Source: Candidatus Woesearchaeota archaeon
GTDB taxonomy: Archaea; Nanobdellota; Nanobdellia; SCGC-AAA011-G17; GW2011-AR20
Length of the DNA: 32,312 nucleotides
Direction: 5' to 3'
Assembly (NCBI GenBank): GCA_018302465.1
Contig: JAGVZQ010000006.1
Span: 1 to 32,312 of the forward strand
This document shows, one piece after another, positions 13,246 to 20,538 of the stretch; position 1 is the stretch's first letter; each line of letters opens with the position of its first letter. Made by a program: the position numbers and the translations under genes. Below the pieces are notes generated by a model. That model was not told where the DNA came from, ran no database searches, and saw only the letters and a program-made list of their open reading frames with translations.

Positions 13246-14025
13246 ATGCCAGTTCAAATAATAGGAAGAAAAATAAAATTAGATGATGAAGTTTGTGTAA
13301 TGCGGGACGGTGAACCTTATGCCTTTCCAAGAAATATATCTCCCCTTCAAACATCAACAGCTATAAGTCCGGGAGTTTATGCTTTAGTAAATCAAGGGAC
13401 TTTTCCATGTTTTGAGTCTGATTCAGCTATTTCAATGATGCAAAGTTTAGGAGGAAATAATCGTGTTGATGCTCATAGAGAAGCTTTTAGAAGAAATCTT
13501 AAAATTCCAACTATTCAAATTTTTTTGCCTCATTATACAGATGTAAATGAAGCATTAGAACACAGAGCAGTATTATATAATGCATCTGGAAAGGTAATCC
13601 CAGATAGAAAATTAAAAGGATATGCAAGAACATTAAATTCAAAATGTTTTGTGCATCTTAACGCAGAATTTCCAGGAGAGCAGGAATCAGGAACAGGATT
13701 TTTAGGTTTAGATTTAGCTGTTATTACAGGTTTTGATAGTGAAGGCAATCCAGTAATTTCAAGATCCCCATTAGAAGATTGTTTAGAACAATCTTGTTGG
13801 GCTGAATTGGAATCATCAAACTCACAAGGTCTTCCAACTAGAGAATCAAAAATTGAAAGGTATATTCCAGGAAAAGTAATTTATTTTTGGCATCCTATGA
13901 AAGGTACTGCCGCGGGGTTCGATGCGAATTCCGATAGGGTCTACCTGAATTGCGTTAGGAATCCTGACTACTCGAATTCCGCGCTCGGGGTATTTTTATG
14001 TGCCGAAGGCACACAAAAAAATTAA
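13246..14025 (+). CDS. Putative diversity-generating retroelement (DGR) target protein
   Basis: 259 aa, no signal peptide or membrane segment. Residues 1-~220 are AT-rich in codon use and match no family I recognise. From about codon 221 (GTAAGFDANSDR...) the DNA becomes GC-rich with codons rarely used elsewhere here (CTG, CTC, GGG, TCC, GCG). It encodes DRVYLNCVRNPDYSNSALGV, the C-terminal pattern I know from C-type-lectin-fold DGR variable proteins (RxxLxCxRNPxxSNSxLGV). Residues at likely adenine-mutated positions are Asp, Tyr, Val, Asp, Tyr rather than the usual Asn. A perfect hairpin follows in the last codons, as at DGR target sites. Predicted role: cytoplasmic ligand-binding protein with hypervariable surface. 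Confidence 0.7.
   Translation: MPVQIIGRKIKLDDEVCVMRDGEPYAFPRNISPLQTSTAISPGVYALVNQGTFPCFESDSAISMMQSLGGNNRVDAHREAFRRNLKIPTIQIFLPHYTDVNEALEHRAVLYNASGKVIPDRKLKGYARTLNSKCFVHLNAEFPGEQESGTGFLGLDLAVITGFDSEGNPVISRSPLEDCLEQSCWAELESSNSQGLPTRESKIERYIPGKVIYFWHPMKGTAAGFDANSDRVYLNCVRNPDYSNSALGVFLCAEGTQKN
13906..13996 (+). repeat. Putative DGR variable region (VR) with initiation-of-mutagenic-homing end
   Basis: From GGTACTGCCGCGGGGTTC to CTCGGGGTATTT. By hand count 50 of the first 88 bases are G or C, while surrounding genes are strongly AT-rich. GAATTCCG occurs twice 48 bp apart, and mutable NNT/NNC codons alternate with fixed ones. The 3' end GCGCTCGGGGTA would be the invariant homing end. The matching template repeat is not in the window; the limits are estimated from composition. 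Confidence 0.6.
13999..14013 (+). promoter_or_regulatory. Perfect hairpin TGTGCC-GAA-GGCACA next to the variable region
   Basis: A 6-bp stem with a 3-nt loop lies inside the last codons, 3-8 nt after the GC-rich block. DGR target sites commonly have a hairpin or cruciform just downstream of the homing end that aids target recognition. It could instead help end the convergent transcripts, although no T-tract follows on either strand. Confidence 0.6.
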
Positions 14026-14029
14026 GAAT

Positions 14030-14728
14030 TTACTCTACATTTTCAGTGGAAACTTTCTCGGTTGAAATATCACTCTCTTTTTTTCCACCAATTCTATAAA
14101 TAAGATAAATAATTCCAATTAAAATCAAAGGTATTAAAATATACCACAAACTAAATCCGCCTTCTCCCTTTCCGCATTTATCTCCCCCCTCACAATCAGG
14201 ATCACATAATCCGGGAGCGGGATTGCATACCCCATCATCAGCATCTTCTCTACAATCTTCATTGCAGTTTAGATAAGTCTCTCCTTCATCGCATACACCA
14301 TTAGCCAAACAGGAAACAACAATGTTAGAAGGATTTCCATATACAACCAACCCAGTTTTAGTGTCAGAAATTTTTGTAGGAGATAAAGAATAGTCTCCAG
14401 GTTTATCTAGTTTAATTTTATACTCTAAAGAAGAAACACCTCCGGAGTTTATAGTCACATCCCATTTTAAGAAAGAAGCTTCTATTCCATTAAAAAGTCT
14501 AACTTCATGAGGTTGAGAAGGAGTTATCATTGTTATTTCATCTGGTAATTTTTCTTCAATAAAAAAAGTTCTCTCATCATCATAAGGATTTAAAATATTT
14601 ATTTTCACACTTACAATATCATTTACATTTGCCATAGTCTGAGTTTCTCTGTTAACTTTTATTTCCTGGGCATAAACATAACTGGATAAAATAATTACAA
14701 AAAACAGGAATATAATATATTTTTTCAT
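14030..14728 (-). CDS. Secreted protein with beta-sandwich, Cys-rich stalk and C-terminal membrane anchor
   Basis: 232 aa. A signal peptide ends in VYAQ. Residues ~22-140 resemble a DUF11/CARDB-like beta-sandwich (VSVKINILNPYDDERTFFIEEKLPDEI). A Cys-rich stalk follows, with CLANGVCDEGETYLNCNEDC and CNPAPGLCDPDC, very like the CGDGLC...EDC module of the 611-aa surface protein. A Gly-rich linker, one transmembrane helix (LWYILIPLILIGIIYLIYRI) and a short charged cytoplasmic tail complete it. Its start overlaps the stop of the transglutaminase-like gene by 4 nt (ATGA), so they are coupled and may form an envelope complex. Confidence 0.7.
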   Translation of the reverse strand: MKKYIIFLFFVIILSSYVYAQEIKVNRETQTMANVNDIVSVKINILNPYDDERTFFIEEKLPDEITMITPSQPHEVRLFNGIEASFLKWDVTINSGGVSSLEYKIKLDKPGDYSLSPTKISDTKTGLVVYGNPSNIVVSCLANGVCDEGETYLNCNEDCREDADDGVCNPAPGLCDPDCEGGDKCGKGEGGFSLWYILIPLILIGIIYLIYRIGGKKESDISTEKVSTENVE

Positions 14729-16317
14729 CTTTCAGCCTCTTGCGCTATTTTTCCAAAAACATCCTCACTAAGTTTTTTTGCCTTAAACAGTGTACGTGAT
14801 CCTTCTTTTAAAATACTTTCCTTAACTCCTGCGCACCCTTTAATATTTTTGTACTCAGGGCATATAGCTCTCCCATCATCATTATAGCAGTTTAACATGT
14901 TCTCACAATAAGGATAATTCTGTGGCGGTAAACCACCTATTGTAATAGGATTTGCATTGCCTGTAGTATCAAAAATAGTATACTTTCTCTCTAGTGGAAA
15001 CTTAATTAGAGCATATGCATGATTCGTAGCCTCTATTAAATAAACATCTGATTTCTTAAATCCAAGTTTCCTTAACAAAGTAACAGTTGCAGCATTATAA
15101 TCCACACATGTTCCAGTTGATAATACATTTACAGTAGCGCCAGTATGAACATCCTGCAGTGCAATATTATTTAGGTCAATCCTAGTATCAGACAACCATT
15201 CTCCTAGCACTCTGTTATCTGCAGTTGTCTTGCATTGTATATTGCTTGGATTGGTGCTTGTTAAAGGCAATGGTCTTGGAGTATATAATGGATAGTTGGA
15301 AGGGCATAACTCCCTCACGCCATAACAGCACATTTCAGAGTAAAGATAATCCTGCATATAAACAGCGCCATCACCAAATCCCTTAATAATATATAATGCC
15401 TGGCATGTTCTGGTATCTCCTCCAGAATTTCTGTTTGCAAATGAGCATGATCCTGCTCTTCTGGAATCTAAAAAAGGAGTTCCATCGCAGCAGTTTATTG
15501 CTTCCTCAATAACAGGGTCTAATCCTTCATCGCAGACTTCAAACAAATCACATGAATCACTTATAGTATTTATGGCAATCCTCTCTCCTTCCTTAGAAGG
15601 CCATTTTTTCGTGCATTTAGTATCCTGAGGGAAATAAACAGAATCAGTATTTATACAGTTTTTTTTCTCACTAACTCTCACACTAACACTATCCTTGGAA
15701 ACTGCACCAGATAAATCAGTAACTTCTAATGTGATTGCATGAGAGCCAGGGGCTGGGAATTTTGTTTTAAACACCTTCCCATTGCCAAGAACAAAACCTC
15801 TTTCTTTCCACACATACGCATCATTTAAGGAAGGTAAATTCCCATCTTGATCATAAGATTTAGAACCATCTAGTATCACATCTTGTCCAACTAAAACAGT
15901 TATATCTTTCCCGGCATTTGCAATAGGGGGTATATTTGATAAAGCATCTATACTTTCCTGTTTAACAGCATCAATTGTAATTATAACTTCATTTGCTTTT
16001 TCACCATCTGAAGCAATAACAACAACAGCATCAGGCCCAGTTCCCGTTGCTACGCAGAAAAAAATAGTGTTAGTTATACTGCAAGTAAGTAAATTTGAGT
16101 TATAATCAATTGAGCCGTCTTCAAAACTGAATGAAAGTAAACCCCCTTCAGGATCTTCTGCATATAAACTAAGGTCAATAGGATCAAAAGGTGTGCTTAA
16201 AATAGGAACCTGAGATAGTACGGGTGGAGAGTTTACTAAAGAAAGATCTGAAGAATCTTGAGCATTAACATTATAAATAGTAATTAAGAAAAAAAACAAT
16301 AGTATATACCTCTTCAT
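14725..16317 (-). CDS. Secreted PKD/transglutaminase-like protein
   Basis: 530 aa. A signal peptide ends at VNAQ. Residues ~30-118 look like an immunoglobulin/cadherin-like domain (DPEGGLLSFSFEDGS). Residues ~130-216 are a PKD domain (PPIANAGKDITV, LDGSKSYDQDG). A Cys-rich middle (~220-340) includes paired CC motifs. The C-terminal part carries a transglutaminase-like triad: GTCVDYNAA (Cys404), NHAYALIKF (His433) and TIFDTTG (Asp450). Such domains act as cysteine proteases or crosslinking enzymes. No C-terminal anchor is visible, so it may be released or held by the membrane-anchored partner encoded next. A TATA-like TTATTTAAAAG lies ~25 nt before the ATG. Confidence 0.75.
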   Translation of the reverse strand: MKRYILLFFFLITIYNVNAQDSSDLSLVNSPPVLSQVPILSTPFDPIDLSLYAEDPEGGLLSFSFEDGSIDYNSNLLTCSITNTIFFCVATGTGPDAVVVIASDGEKANEVIITIDAVKQESIDALSNIPPIANAGKDITVLVGQDVILDGSKSYDQDGNLPSLNDAYVWKERGFVLGNGKVFKTKFPAPGSHAITLEVTDLSGAVSKDSVSVRVSEKKNCINTDSVYFPQDTKCTKKWPSKEGERIAINTISDSCDLFEVCDEGLDPVIEEAINCCDGTPFLDSRRAGSCSFANRNSGGDTRTCQALYIIKGFGDGAVYMQDYLYSEMCCYGVRELCPSNYPLYTPRPLPLTSTNPSNIQCKTTADNRVLGEWLSDTRIDLNNIALQDVHTGATVNVLSTGTCVDYNAATVTLLRKLGFKKSDVYLIEATNHAYALIKFPLERKYTIFDTTGNANPITIGGLPPQNYPYCENMLNCYNDDGRAICPEYKNIKGCAGVKESILKEGSRTLFKAKKLSEDVFGKIAQEAER

Positions 16318-16336
16318 TCTAATTAGTATAAGCTTA

Positions 16337-16347
16337 TCTTTTAAATA
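16337..16347 (-). promoter_or_regulatory. TATA box for the PKD/transglutaminase-like operon
   Basis: On the minus strand TTATTTAAAAG is centred ~25 nt before ATG 16317, so the two-gene surface operon appears leaderless and independent of the ribosomal operon. Confidence 0.55.
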
Positions 16348-16349
16348 AC

Positions 16350-16745
16350 TTATCTTTTGCTGAAACTTTTTTTAGCATCTCTATTCAATAACAGATAAAG
16401 TAATATGGCAATATTAATCGCTAAAGGGATTATCAAAAAAACATTTCCAAATATTAAAATTAAATTCTCTACACTAGCTATCCCAGATAAAACAATAACA
16501 GCAGTCCTTGCCCACTTCTTGCCTCTTAGCAAATCTTTCCCTACAAAGATATACAAAACAGAGATGACCAAAGCTATTATTCCAACAACCATCAAAGTTT
16601 CAGGAGAAGGGCCTAAACCAATTAAATCTATATTTTTCCAGCTTAAAAAAATTGATGCCACTCCAGCTGCTAATACTAAAAAAGCGCTAATAAAATAGAA
16701 TATAGAGATTACTATTACTGGAACCGGAATCTTAGATTTATCCAT
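16350..16745 (-). CDS. Four-helix membrane protein, unknown function
   Basis: 131 aa. Four hydrophobic segments: ~8-32, ~48-66, ~77-97 and ~99-121, with the charged loop GKDLLRGKKWAR between the second and third and a basic C-terminus (RDAKKSFSKR). The W-A-R after a KK loop resembles small DUF-type polytopic proteins, but I cannot name the family. A TTTAAATAG element on the minus strand (16764-16772) ~24 nt upstream suggests its own leaderless promoter, separating it from the prefoldin gene ahead. Confidence 0.65.
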   Translation of the reverse strand: MDKSKIPVPVIVISIFYFISAFLVLAAGVASIFLSWKNIDLIGLGPSPETLMVVGIIALVISVLYIFVGKDLLRGKKWARTAVIVLSGIASVENLILIFGNVFLIIPLAINIAILLYLLLNRDAKKSFSKR

Positions 16746-16763
16746 AATAACAAAAAATACTCA

Positions 16764-16772
16764 ACCTATTTA
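16764..16772 (-). promoter_or_regulatory. TATA box for the four-helix membrane protein gene
   Basis: TTTAAATAG on the minus strand is centred ~23 nt before ATG 16745. It lies in the 31-nt gap after prefoldin alpha. TATTTTTTG in the same gap could end the ribosomal operon transcript. Confidence 0.45.
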
Positions 16773-16776
16773 AAGA

Positions 16777-17205
16777 TTACTCAGAGCTATCTTTTTCCAT
16801 AAGCATTCCAAGCTCATCATGTAATCCTTGTAATGTAGAATTAGCCTCTATAACTTTAGTCTTCATCGTCTTGCTCAGATCATTTAATTCCTTAACCTGT
16901 TCAGAAATGATTTCAATTGCATCTTTAGAATTTTTTTTAACAAGAGTACTAGCCCCTATACCAATAATAAACTCATTTGAATCAACTATTTTTGATTTAG
17001 TAAAAATATTATGCCCTAAATGAACAAGTATCTCTGTATCTCTCTTAACTTCCTTTAACTCATTTAAATTATTCTTAATAGAACTTAACTCATTAATTTG
17101 CTCAGCTACAACATTAAGATGCTCCTCTAGTTGTGAAATCTGCTGTGAAAGAAGTTGAAATTCTGCATATTTACTTTGAATTTTTTCTTTGTTTTTTTGG
17201 CTCAT
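16777..17205 (-). CDS. pfdA: Prefoldin alpha subunit
   Basis: 142 aa, the normal family length. It has an N-terminal coiled coil (KYAEFQLLSQQISQLEEHLN), a central beta-hairpin region (EILVHLGHNIFTKSKIV, FIIGIGASTLVKK) and a C-terminal coiled coil (KELNDLSKTMKTKVIEANSTL), which is the alpha-type prefoldin layout. With beta subunits it forms the hexameric holdase that captures nascent proteins for the thermosome. It is the last gene of the ribosomal operon, and its start lies 35 nt inside the eL14 reading frame, implying coupled translation. Confidence 0.88.
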   Translation of the reverse strand: MSQKNKEKIQSKYAEFQLLSQQISQLEEHLNVVAEQINELSSIKNNLNELKEVKRDTEILVHLGHNIFTKSKIVDSNEFIIGIGASTLVKKNSKDAIEIISEQVKELNDLSKTMKTKVIEANSTLQGLHDELGMLMEKDSSE

Positions 17206-17527
17206 TTGTTTTCTTGCTCTTTTCTTCCACTTTTTTCTTCCTGTCCTTTTTCAATCTAGGTTTATTATCTTTCTTTTCTTTTCTTAAGATAACTTCAATC
17301 CCTTCTTCCTTCATTGCTTTCTGGACATCAGATGTGGAAGCATTATTTTTTATTTTCAAGATTTTCTCAGAAATATCCAAGTGGTCGAGATTGCACTTCC
17401 TTCTTCTTACATTGCCATCTATTATAACAAAATTACCTTCTGTTTCTTCAACTATTACGCATTCTCTGCCTGCTTCTCTTCCAGATAGTTTTACACACAA
17501 TCTTCCGATTAAGTTTGATTCTGCCAT
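17171..17527 (-). CDS. rpl14e: Ribosomal protein eL14 (L14e)
   Basis: 118 aa. An N-terminal KOW/SH3-like barrel (LIGRLCVKLSGREAGRECVIV, FVIIDGNVRRRKCNLDHLD) is typical of archaeal L14e, a large-subunit protein. The C-terminal ~45 residues are a Lys-rich tail longer than usual for the archaeal protein (often ~80-95 aa). This tail overlaps the prefoldin start by 35 nt, so it may have grown by stop-codon drift into the next gene. It overlaps eL34 by 19 nt at the 5' side. The cytidylate kinase gene often found between eL34 and eL14 is absent. Confidence 0.9.
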   Translation of the reverse strand: MAESNLIGRLCVKLSGREAGRECVIVEETEGNFVIIDGNVRRRKCNLDHLDISEKILKIKNNASTSDVQKAMKEEGIEVILRKEKKDNKPRLKKDRKKKVEEKSKKTNEPKKQRKNSK

Positions 17528-17793
17528 TTTTCCCTGTTTATTTTCTTTAGTTTATTTTTTGTACACCTTGAGCACAATTCCCCGCCAAATATTCTCTCAG
17601 GTCTTTTCTGAGATTTTGGCATATTTCTCATTTTACTAACAAGTTTATTAGGCACAGCCTGTAGTATCATCCCACAACCGCTGCACGCAGGTTTCTTAGG
17701 GCTTCTAGGTTTATATACAAGTCTTGATTTTCCTGATGGGACTCTAACATGTACTCTTCTCAATGATCTCGATCTTTTGTTTGGTCTTGGCAT
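17509..17793 (-). CDS. rpl34e: Ribosomal protein eL34 (L34e)
   Basis: 94 aa. The start MPRPNKRSRSLRRVHVRVPSG and the zinc site CSGC...CSRC are diagnostic. It is an rRNA-binding large-subunit protein shared by archaea and eukaryotes. It begins 1 nt after the DUF106 stop and overlaps eL14 by 19 nt, within the continuous minus-strand operon. Confidence 0.95.
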   Translation of the reverse strand: MPRPNKRSRSLRRVHVRVPSGKSRLVYKPRSPKKPACSGCGMILQAVPNKLVSKMRNMPKSQKRPERIFGGELCSRCTKNKLKKINREKWQNQT

Positions 17794-17794
17794 T

Positions 17795-18232
17795 TTAATG
17801 TACCCTCAATATTTTTCTTAATACTATGCTGAATATTAAACTAGAGATTATATAAATCCATATCCAGCTTAATCCAAATAATATTTTACCGGAATCAGTA
17901 TAAGTATCCTTTAACCAGCTGAATATTATTAATAATGGAATTAATGTATATAAGCTCGGCTTTAAAGTATGACCCATTAGTTTTAAATTCTTTTCCATCA
18001 CGATCTTCTGCTTCTCCATCATCCTTTTTGGGTCATCTTTTAGCTCCTTCATCTCTTTATTGAGCTCCTTCATCTCATCTTTCATTCTTTTGATAAGTTG
18101 CTGGTCTGTAAGGTATTTATACGCTATTGTGACAATTAAGGTAATTATGAAAGAGATAAATGAAATAGAATAAACAGGCTCCCAATTAAGTAAAAACCCA
18201 AATACACCATTAAAAAAGCCGTCAAATACCAT
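17795..18232 (-). CDS. DUF106 membrane protein, EMC3/YidC/Oxa1-superfamily insertase
   Basis: 145 aa. Three membrane segments (~22-42, ~92-110, ~118-140) flank a cytosolic charged coiled coil (LIKRMKDEMKELNKEMKELK). The LTDQQLIKRMKDEMKEL...KLMGHTLKPSLYTLIP pattern marks archaeal DUF106, which structural work placed with YidC, EMC3 and GET1. It probably inserts membrane proteins alongside SecY. It directly follows secY here; the adenylate kinase gene that often separates them in other archaea is missing. Confidence 0.88.
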   Translation of the reverse strand: MVFDGFFNGVFGFLLNWEPVYSISFISFIITLIVTIAYKYLTDQQLIKRMKDEMKELNKEMKELKDDPKRMMEKQKIVMEKNLKLMGHTLKPSLYTLIPLLIIFSWLKDTYTDSGKILFGLSWIWIYIISSLIFSIVLRKILRVH

Positions 18233-19615
18233 TTATTTACCCATCATCTTTCTCATAGCTGGATGCATATCCATCATATGATCCTGTGCTATTTTTTCAT
18301 ATAAATTATAGATTATCATAACAGCAAGTAATATTCCTGTTCCATTAGATAATGTTCCAGACACATCAGCAAACGCAGCTAAAAATCCTACAGTTAAAGC
18401 TCCCATAATGGTCAAAGGGAAGATATACCTATCTAAAACCCTCTCTAAAACCCTCTCATCTCTCCTAAACCCGGGTATTTGCAGTCCAGAAGCCATTAAT
18501 TGCCTTGCTTGAGACCTTGCATCCATTCCAGCAGATTGTACCCAAAACACTGAGAATAATACTGCTCCAGCCATTAAAAAAAGAGCATAAGAAGCTGCAT
18601 GAGCCAGGTTTATAGGGTCAAAGATACCCCCAACCAAATTACTTATTATATTAGGGGGGAAGATCCATAAAACAAGGCCTGAAGTAGGGGTATTCCCTGC
18701 AAAAGTTCCTAAAAAAGGATGGCCGCTTCTTTGCATTAAACTTGCCCATACTTGAATATTAGCCAAGAAAGCAGCAATTAAGATAACCGGTATATTTGAT
18801 GTATAAAGGAATTTTAAAGGCCACCTTATGCCATATCCTCTAACTCTTCCAAAGGAAAGTGGAATCTCTACTTTCATAGATTGAGCATAAACGGCCAGCA
18901 AGAATACAACAATTGTGGATATAATTGCTGTAGCAGCTAATAAAGCTCCGTTAACATTGCCCCCAGTCAAAGAGGTAAAAAATACCCATAACTGTCCTGT
19001 AGGTGCCTGTCCTGAACCAAATGCAATATCTCCTAATGAGTTTAAAGGAGAAAATGTTCTTATGAATATTTGGGAGGAAACACCTGCAGCAATAAATAAA
19101 GATACACCTGAGCCAAACCCCCATTTATTGGTAACTTCATCCATATATAACACCATTATCCCACCAAGGAATAATTGAAAGACCAATAACCAGGGAGAAA
19201 ATCCAAGGGCAGGAACCAATCCTCCTAAGAATACAAATATTACTGCTTCAAATATAATGAAGAAAATTGACAAAATCTTCTGCAATCCTTGAAAAAATAC
19301 TCTGCCTTCATGAGTAGTAGTATCAATTTTTAATATTCCTGAACCAGATAAAAGTTGAAGCACAATTGATGCAGTTACTATAGGCCCTATTCCCAGCGTT
19401 GTTAAAAATCCAAATGAAGCTCCAAGTATTATAGATAAAAATTCAAAGTTAGCAAGTGCAGACTCCTCTAATCCATATAATGGAACAACACCAAGAACAA
19501 AGAATGCGATTAATATTGCCAAGGTCCATTTAAGCTTTGTATTAAATGGCAGATATTTTTCAGTAGGTCCCTTTACCTCAGGAAGGACAGATATTATTGA
19601 ATTAAAAAATGACAT
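18233..19615 (-). CDS. secY: Preprotein translocase subunit SecY
   Basis: 460 aa with about ten membrane segments. Family landmarks include FNTKLKWTLAILIAFFVLGVVPLYG at the first helix, the plug-proximal region, SFGRVRGYGIRWPLKFLYTSNIPVIL before the cytosolic loop that contacts ribosomes, and the C-terminal FWVQSAGMDARSQARQLMASGLQIPGFR segment. It forms the Sec channel that exports the many signal-peptide proteins of this window. It starts 1 nt after uL15 ends, the classic spc order. Confidence 0.95.
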   Translation of the reverse strand: MSFFNSIISVLPEVKGPTEKYLPFNTKLKWTLAILIAFFVLGVVPLYGLEESALANFEFLSIILGASFGFLTTLGIGPIVTASIVLQLLSGSGILKIDTTTHEGRVFFQGLQKILSIFFIIFEAVIFVFLGGLVPALGFSPWLLVFQLFLGGIMVLYMDEVTNKWGFGSGVSLFIAAGVSSQIFIRTFSPLNSLGDIAFGSGQAPTGQLWVFFTSLTGGNVNGALLAATAIISTIVVFLLAVYAQSMKVEIPLSFGRVRGYGIRWPLKFLYTSNIPVILIAAFLANIQVWASLMQRSGHPFLGTFAGNTPTSGLVLWIFPPNIISNLVGGIFDPINLAHAASYALFLMAGAVLFSVFWVQSAGMDARSQARQLMASGLQIPGFRRDERVLERVLDRYIFPLTIMGALTVGFLAAFADVSGTLSNGTGILLAVMIIYNLYEKIAQDHMMDMHPAMRKMMGK

Positions 19616-19616
19616 C

Positions 19617-20066
19617 TTAATTGCTCAAACTTCCGCCTGCACCGTCTATTTTCTTTTTTGCTCCTTGAGAGAAGAAAGGTGCTTTTATCTCCAGTGATTT
19701 AGTAACTTTCCCAGCCCCCAATAATTTGTTGTATCCTAAGTCAACTAAATTAATTATATATTTATTACTCTCTTTCTTTATAAGGTTTCTTGAAACATAA
19801 CGATCAAGATTTTTTTCCAAATCAGAAACATTAATTGATTTGATTTTTACAACAATTTTTTTAGGTCTTTTAAATCCTCTCTTGCCAAAATATTCATTTC
19901 CAAAAGTTGTTAATATCGTAGGTTTTATTTGACCAGCCCTCTTACCGCTGCCAGCCATACCTCTCCCTCCTCTATTACCTGCACCTCTTCTTTTCTTTTT
20001 AGCTCCTCCTCCATGGGTATGACTGCCCCTATACTTTACAACTTTTTTTCTTTTATTGACTGTCAT
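19617..20066 (-). CDS. rpl15: Ribosomal protein uL15
   Basis: 149 aa. The N-terminus is Gly/Arg-rich (RGSHTHGGGAKKKRRGAGNRG), as in archaeal L15, which threads into 23S rRNA. The C-terminal globular part ends LEIKAPFFSQGAKKKIDGAGG. It sits between uL30 and secY with 1-nt gaps. Confidence 0.95.
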   Translation of the reverse strand: MTVNKRKKVVKYRGSHTHGGGAKKKRRGAGNRGGRGMAGSGKRAGQIKPTILTTFGNEYFGKRGFKRPKKIVVKIKSINVSDLEKNLDRYVSRNLIKKESNKYIINLVDLGYNKLLGAGKVTKSLEIKAPFFSQGAKKKIDGAGGSLSN

Positions 20067-20067
20067 G

Positions 20068-20538
20068 TTATATCATCCTTTGTATTAAATCATTTATCAT
20101 ATTTTTTCTGTAACCTAACACCCCACCCATAGAGAATGGTTTTTTTATTCCTCCCCTTTCAAATCCTTTCAAAGGAGGTTTAAGTCTGAAATATGGTTTT
20201 AATCCAGGCACATCTTTAATCTCTTTTTTTCCCTCATAAACCATCTCAGAAAATTCTTTTACATCTGTTTTAGCTTTTTCTTTGATATAAAATTCATTAA
20301 GTTTTTTATTTCCTGGAAGTCTTCCTCTCTCAGTAATCAGTTTGGTTAAAGTATTTTTATCTATCTCCCCCCAAGTAACATAATCCTTTACTCTCTTAAA
20401 CATTCCAATATTTCTCTTGTCGTTAGATATAATCACGCAATGGTATTTATTATAAAGTCTCATCCTGCATAAGGTTTCTTCTATTCTCCTGTTAACCCCA
20501 GCCTTTCCCCTTATTCTAACAATAGCAATCTTATTCAT
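20068..20538 (-). CDS. rpl30: Ribosomal protein uL30
   Basis: 156 aa, the long archaeal form. IAIVRIRGKAGVNRRIEETL starts the ferredoxin-like core, and VTWGEIDKNTLTKLITERGRL and PPLKGFERGGIKKPFSMGG are typical of archaeal L30/eukaryotic L7. It overlaps uS5 by 4 nt (ATGA). Confidence 0.95.
   Translation of the reverse strand: MNKIAIVRIRGKAGVNRRIEETLCRMRLYNKYHCVIISNDKRNIGMFKRVKDYVTWGEIDKNTLTKLITERGRLPGNKKLNEFYIKEKAKTDVKEFSEMVYEGKKEIKDVPGLKPYFRLKPPLKGFERGGIKKPFSMGGVLGYRKNMINDLIQRMI

Noticed and set aside
13916-13940. GGTTCGATGCGAATTCC resembling a tRNA T-arm
   Set aside because: No acceptor or anticodon arms can be built around it; it is better explained as part of the GC-rich variable region codons.
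13906-14013. Integron attC-like site or recent insertion sequence remnant
   Set aside because: GCGTTAGGAA only weakly resembles an attC core; no matching partner core, no flanking duplication or transposase, and the segment is in frame and protein-coding.
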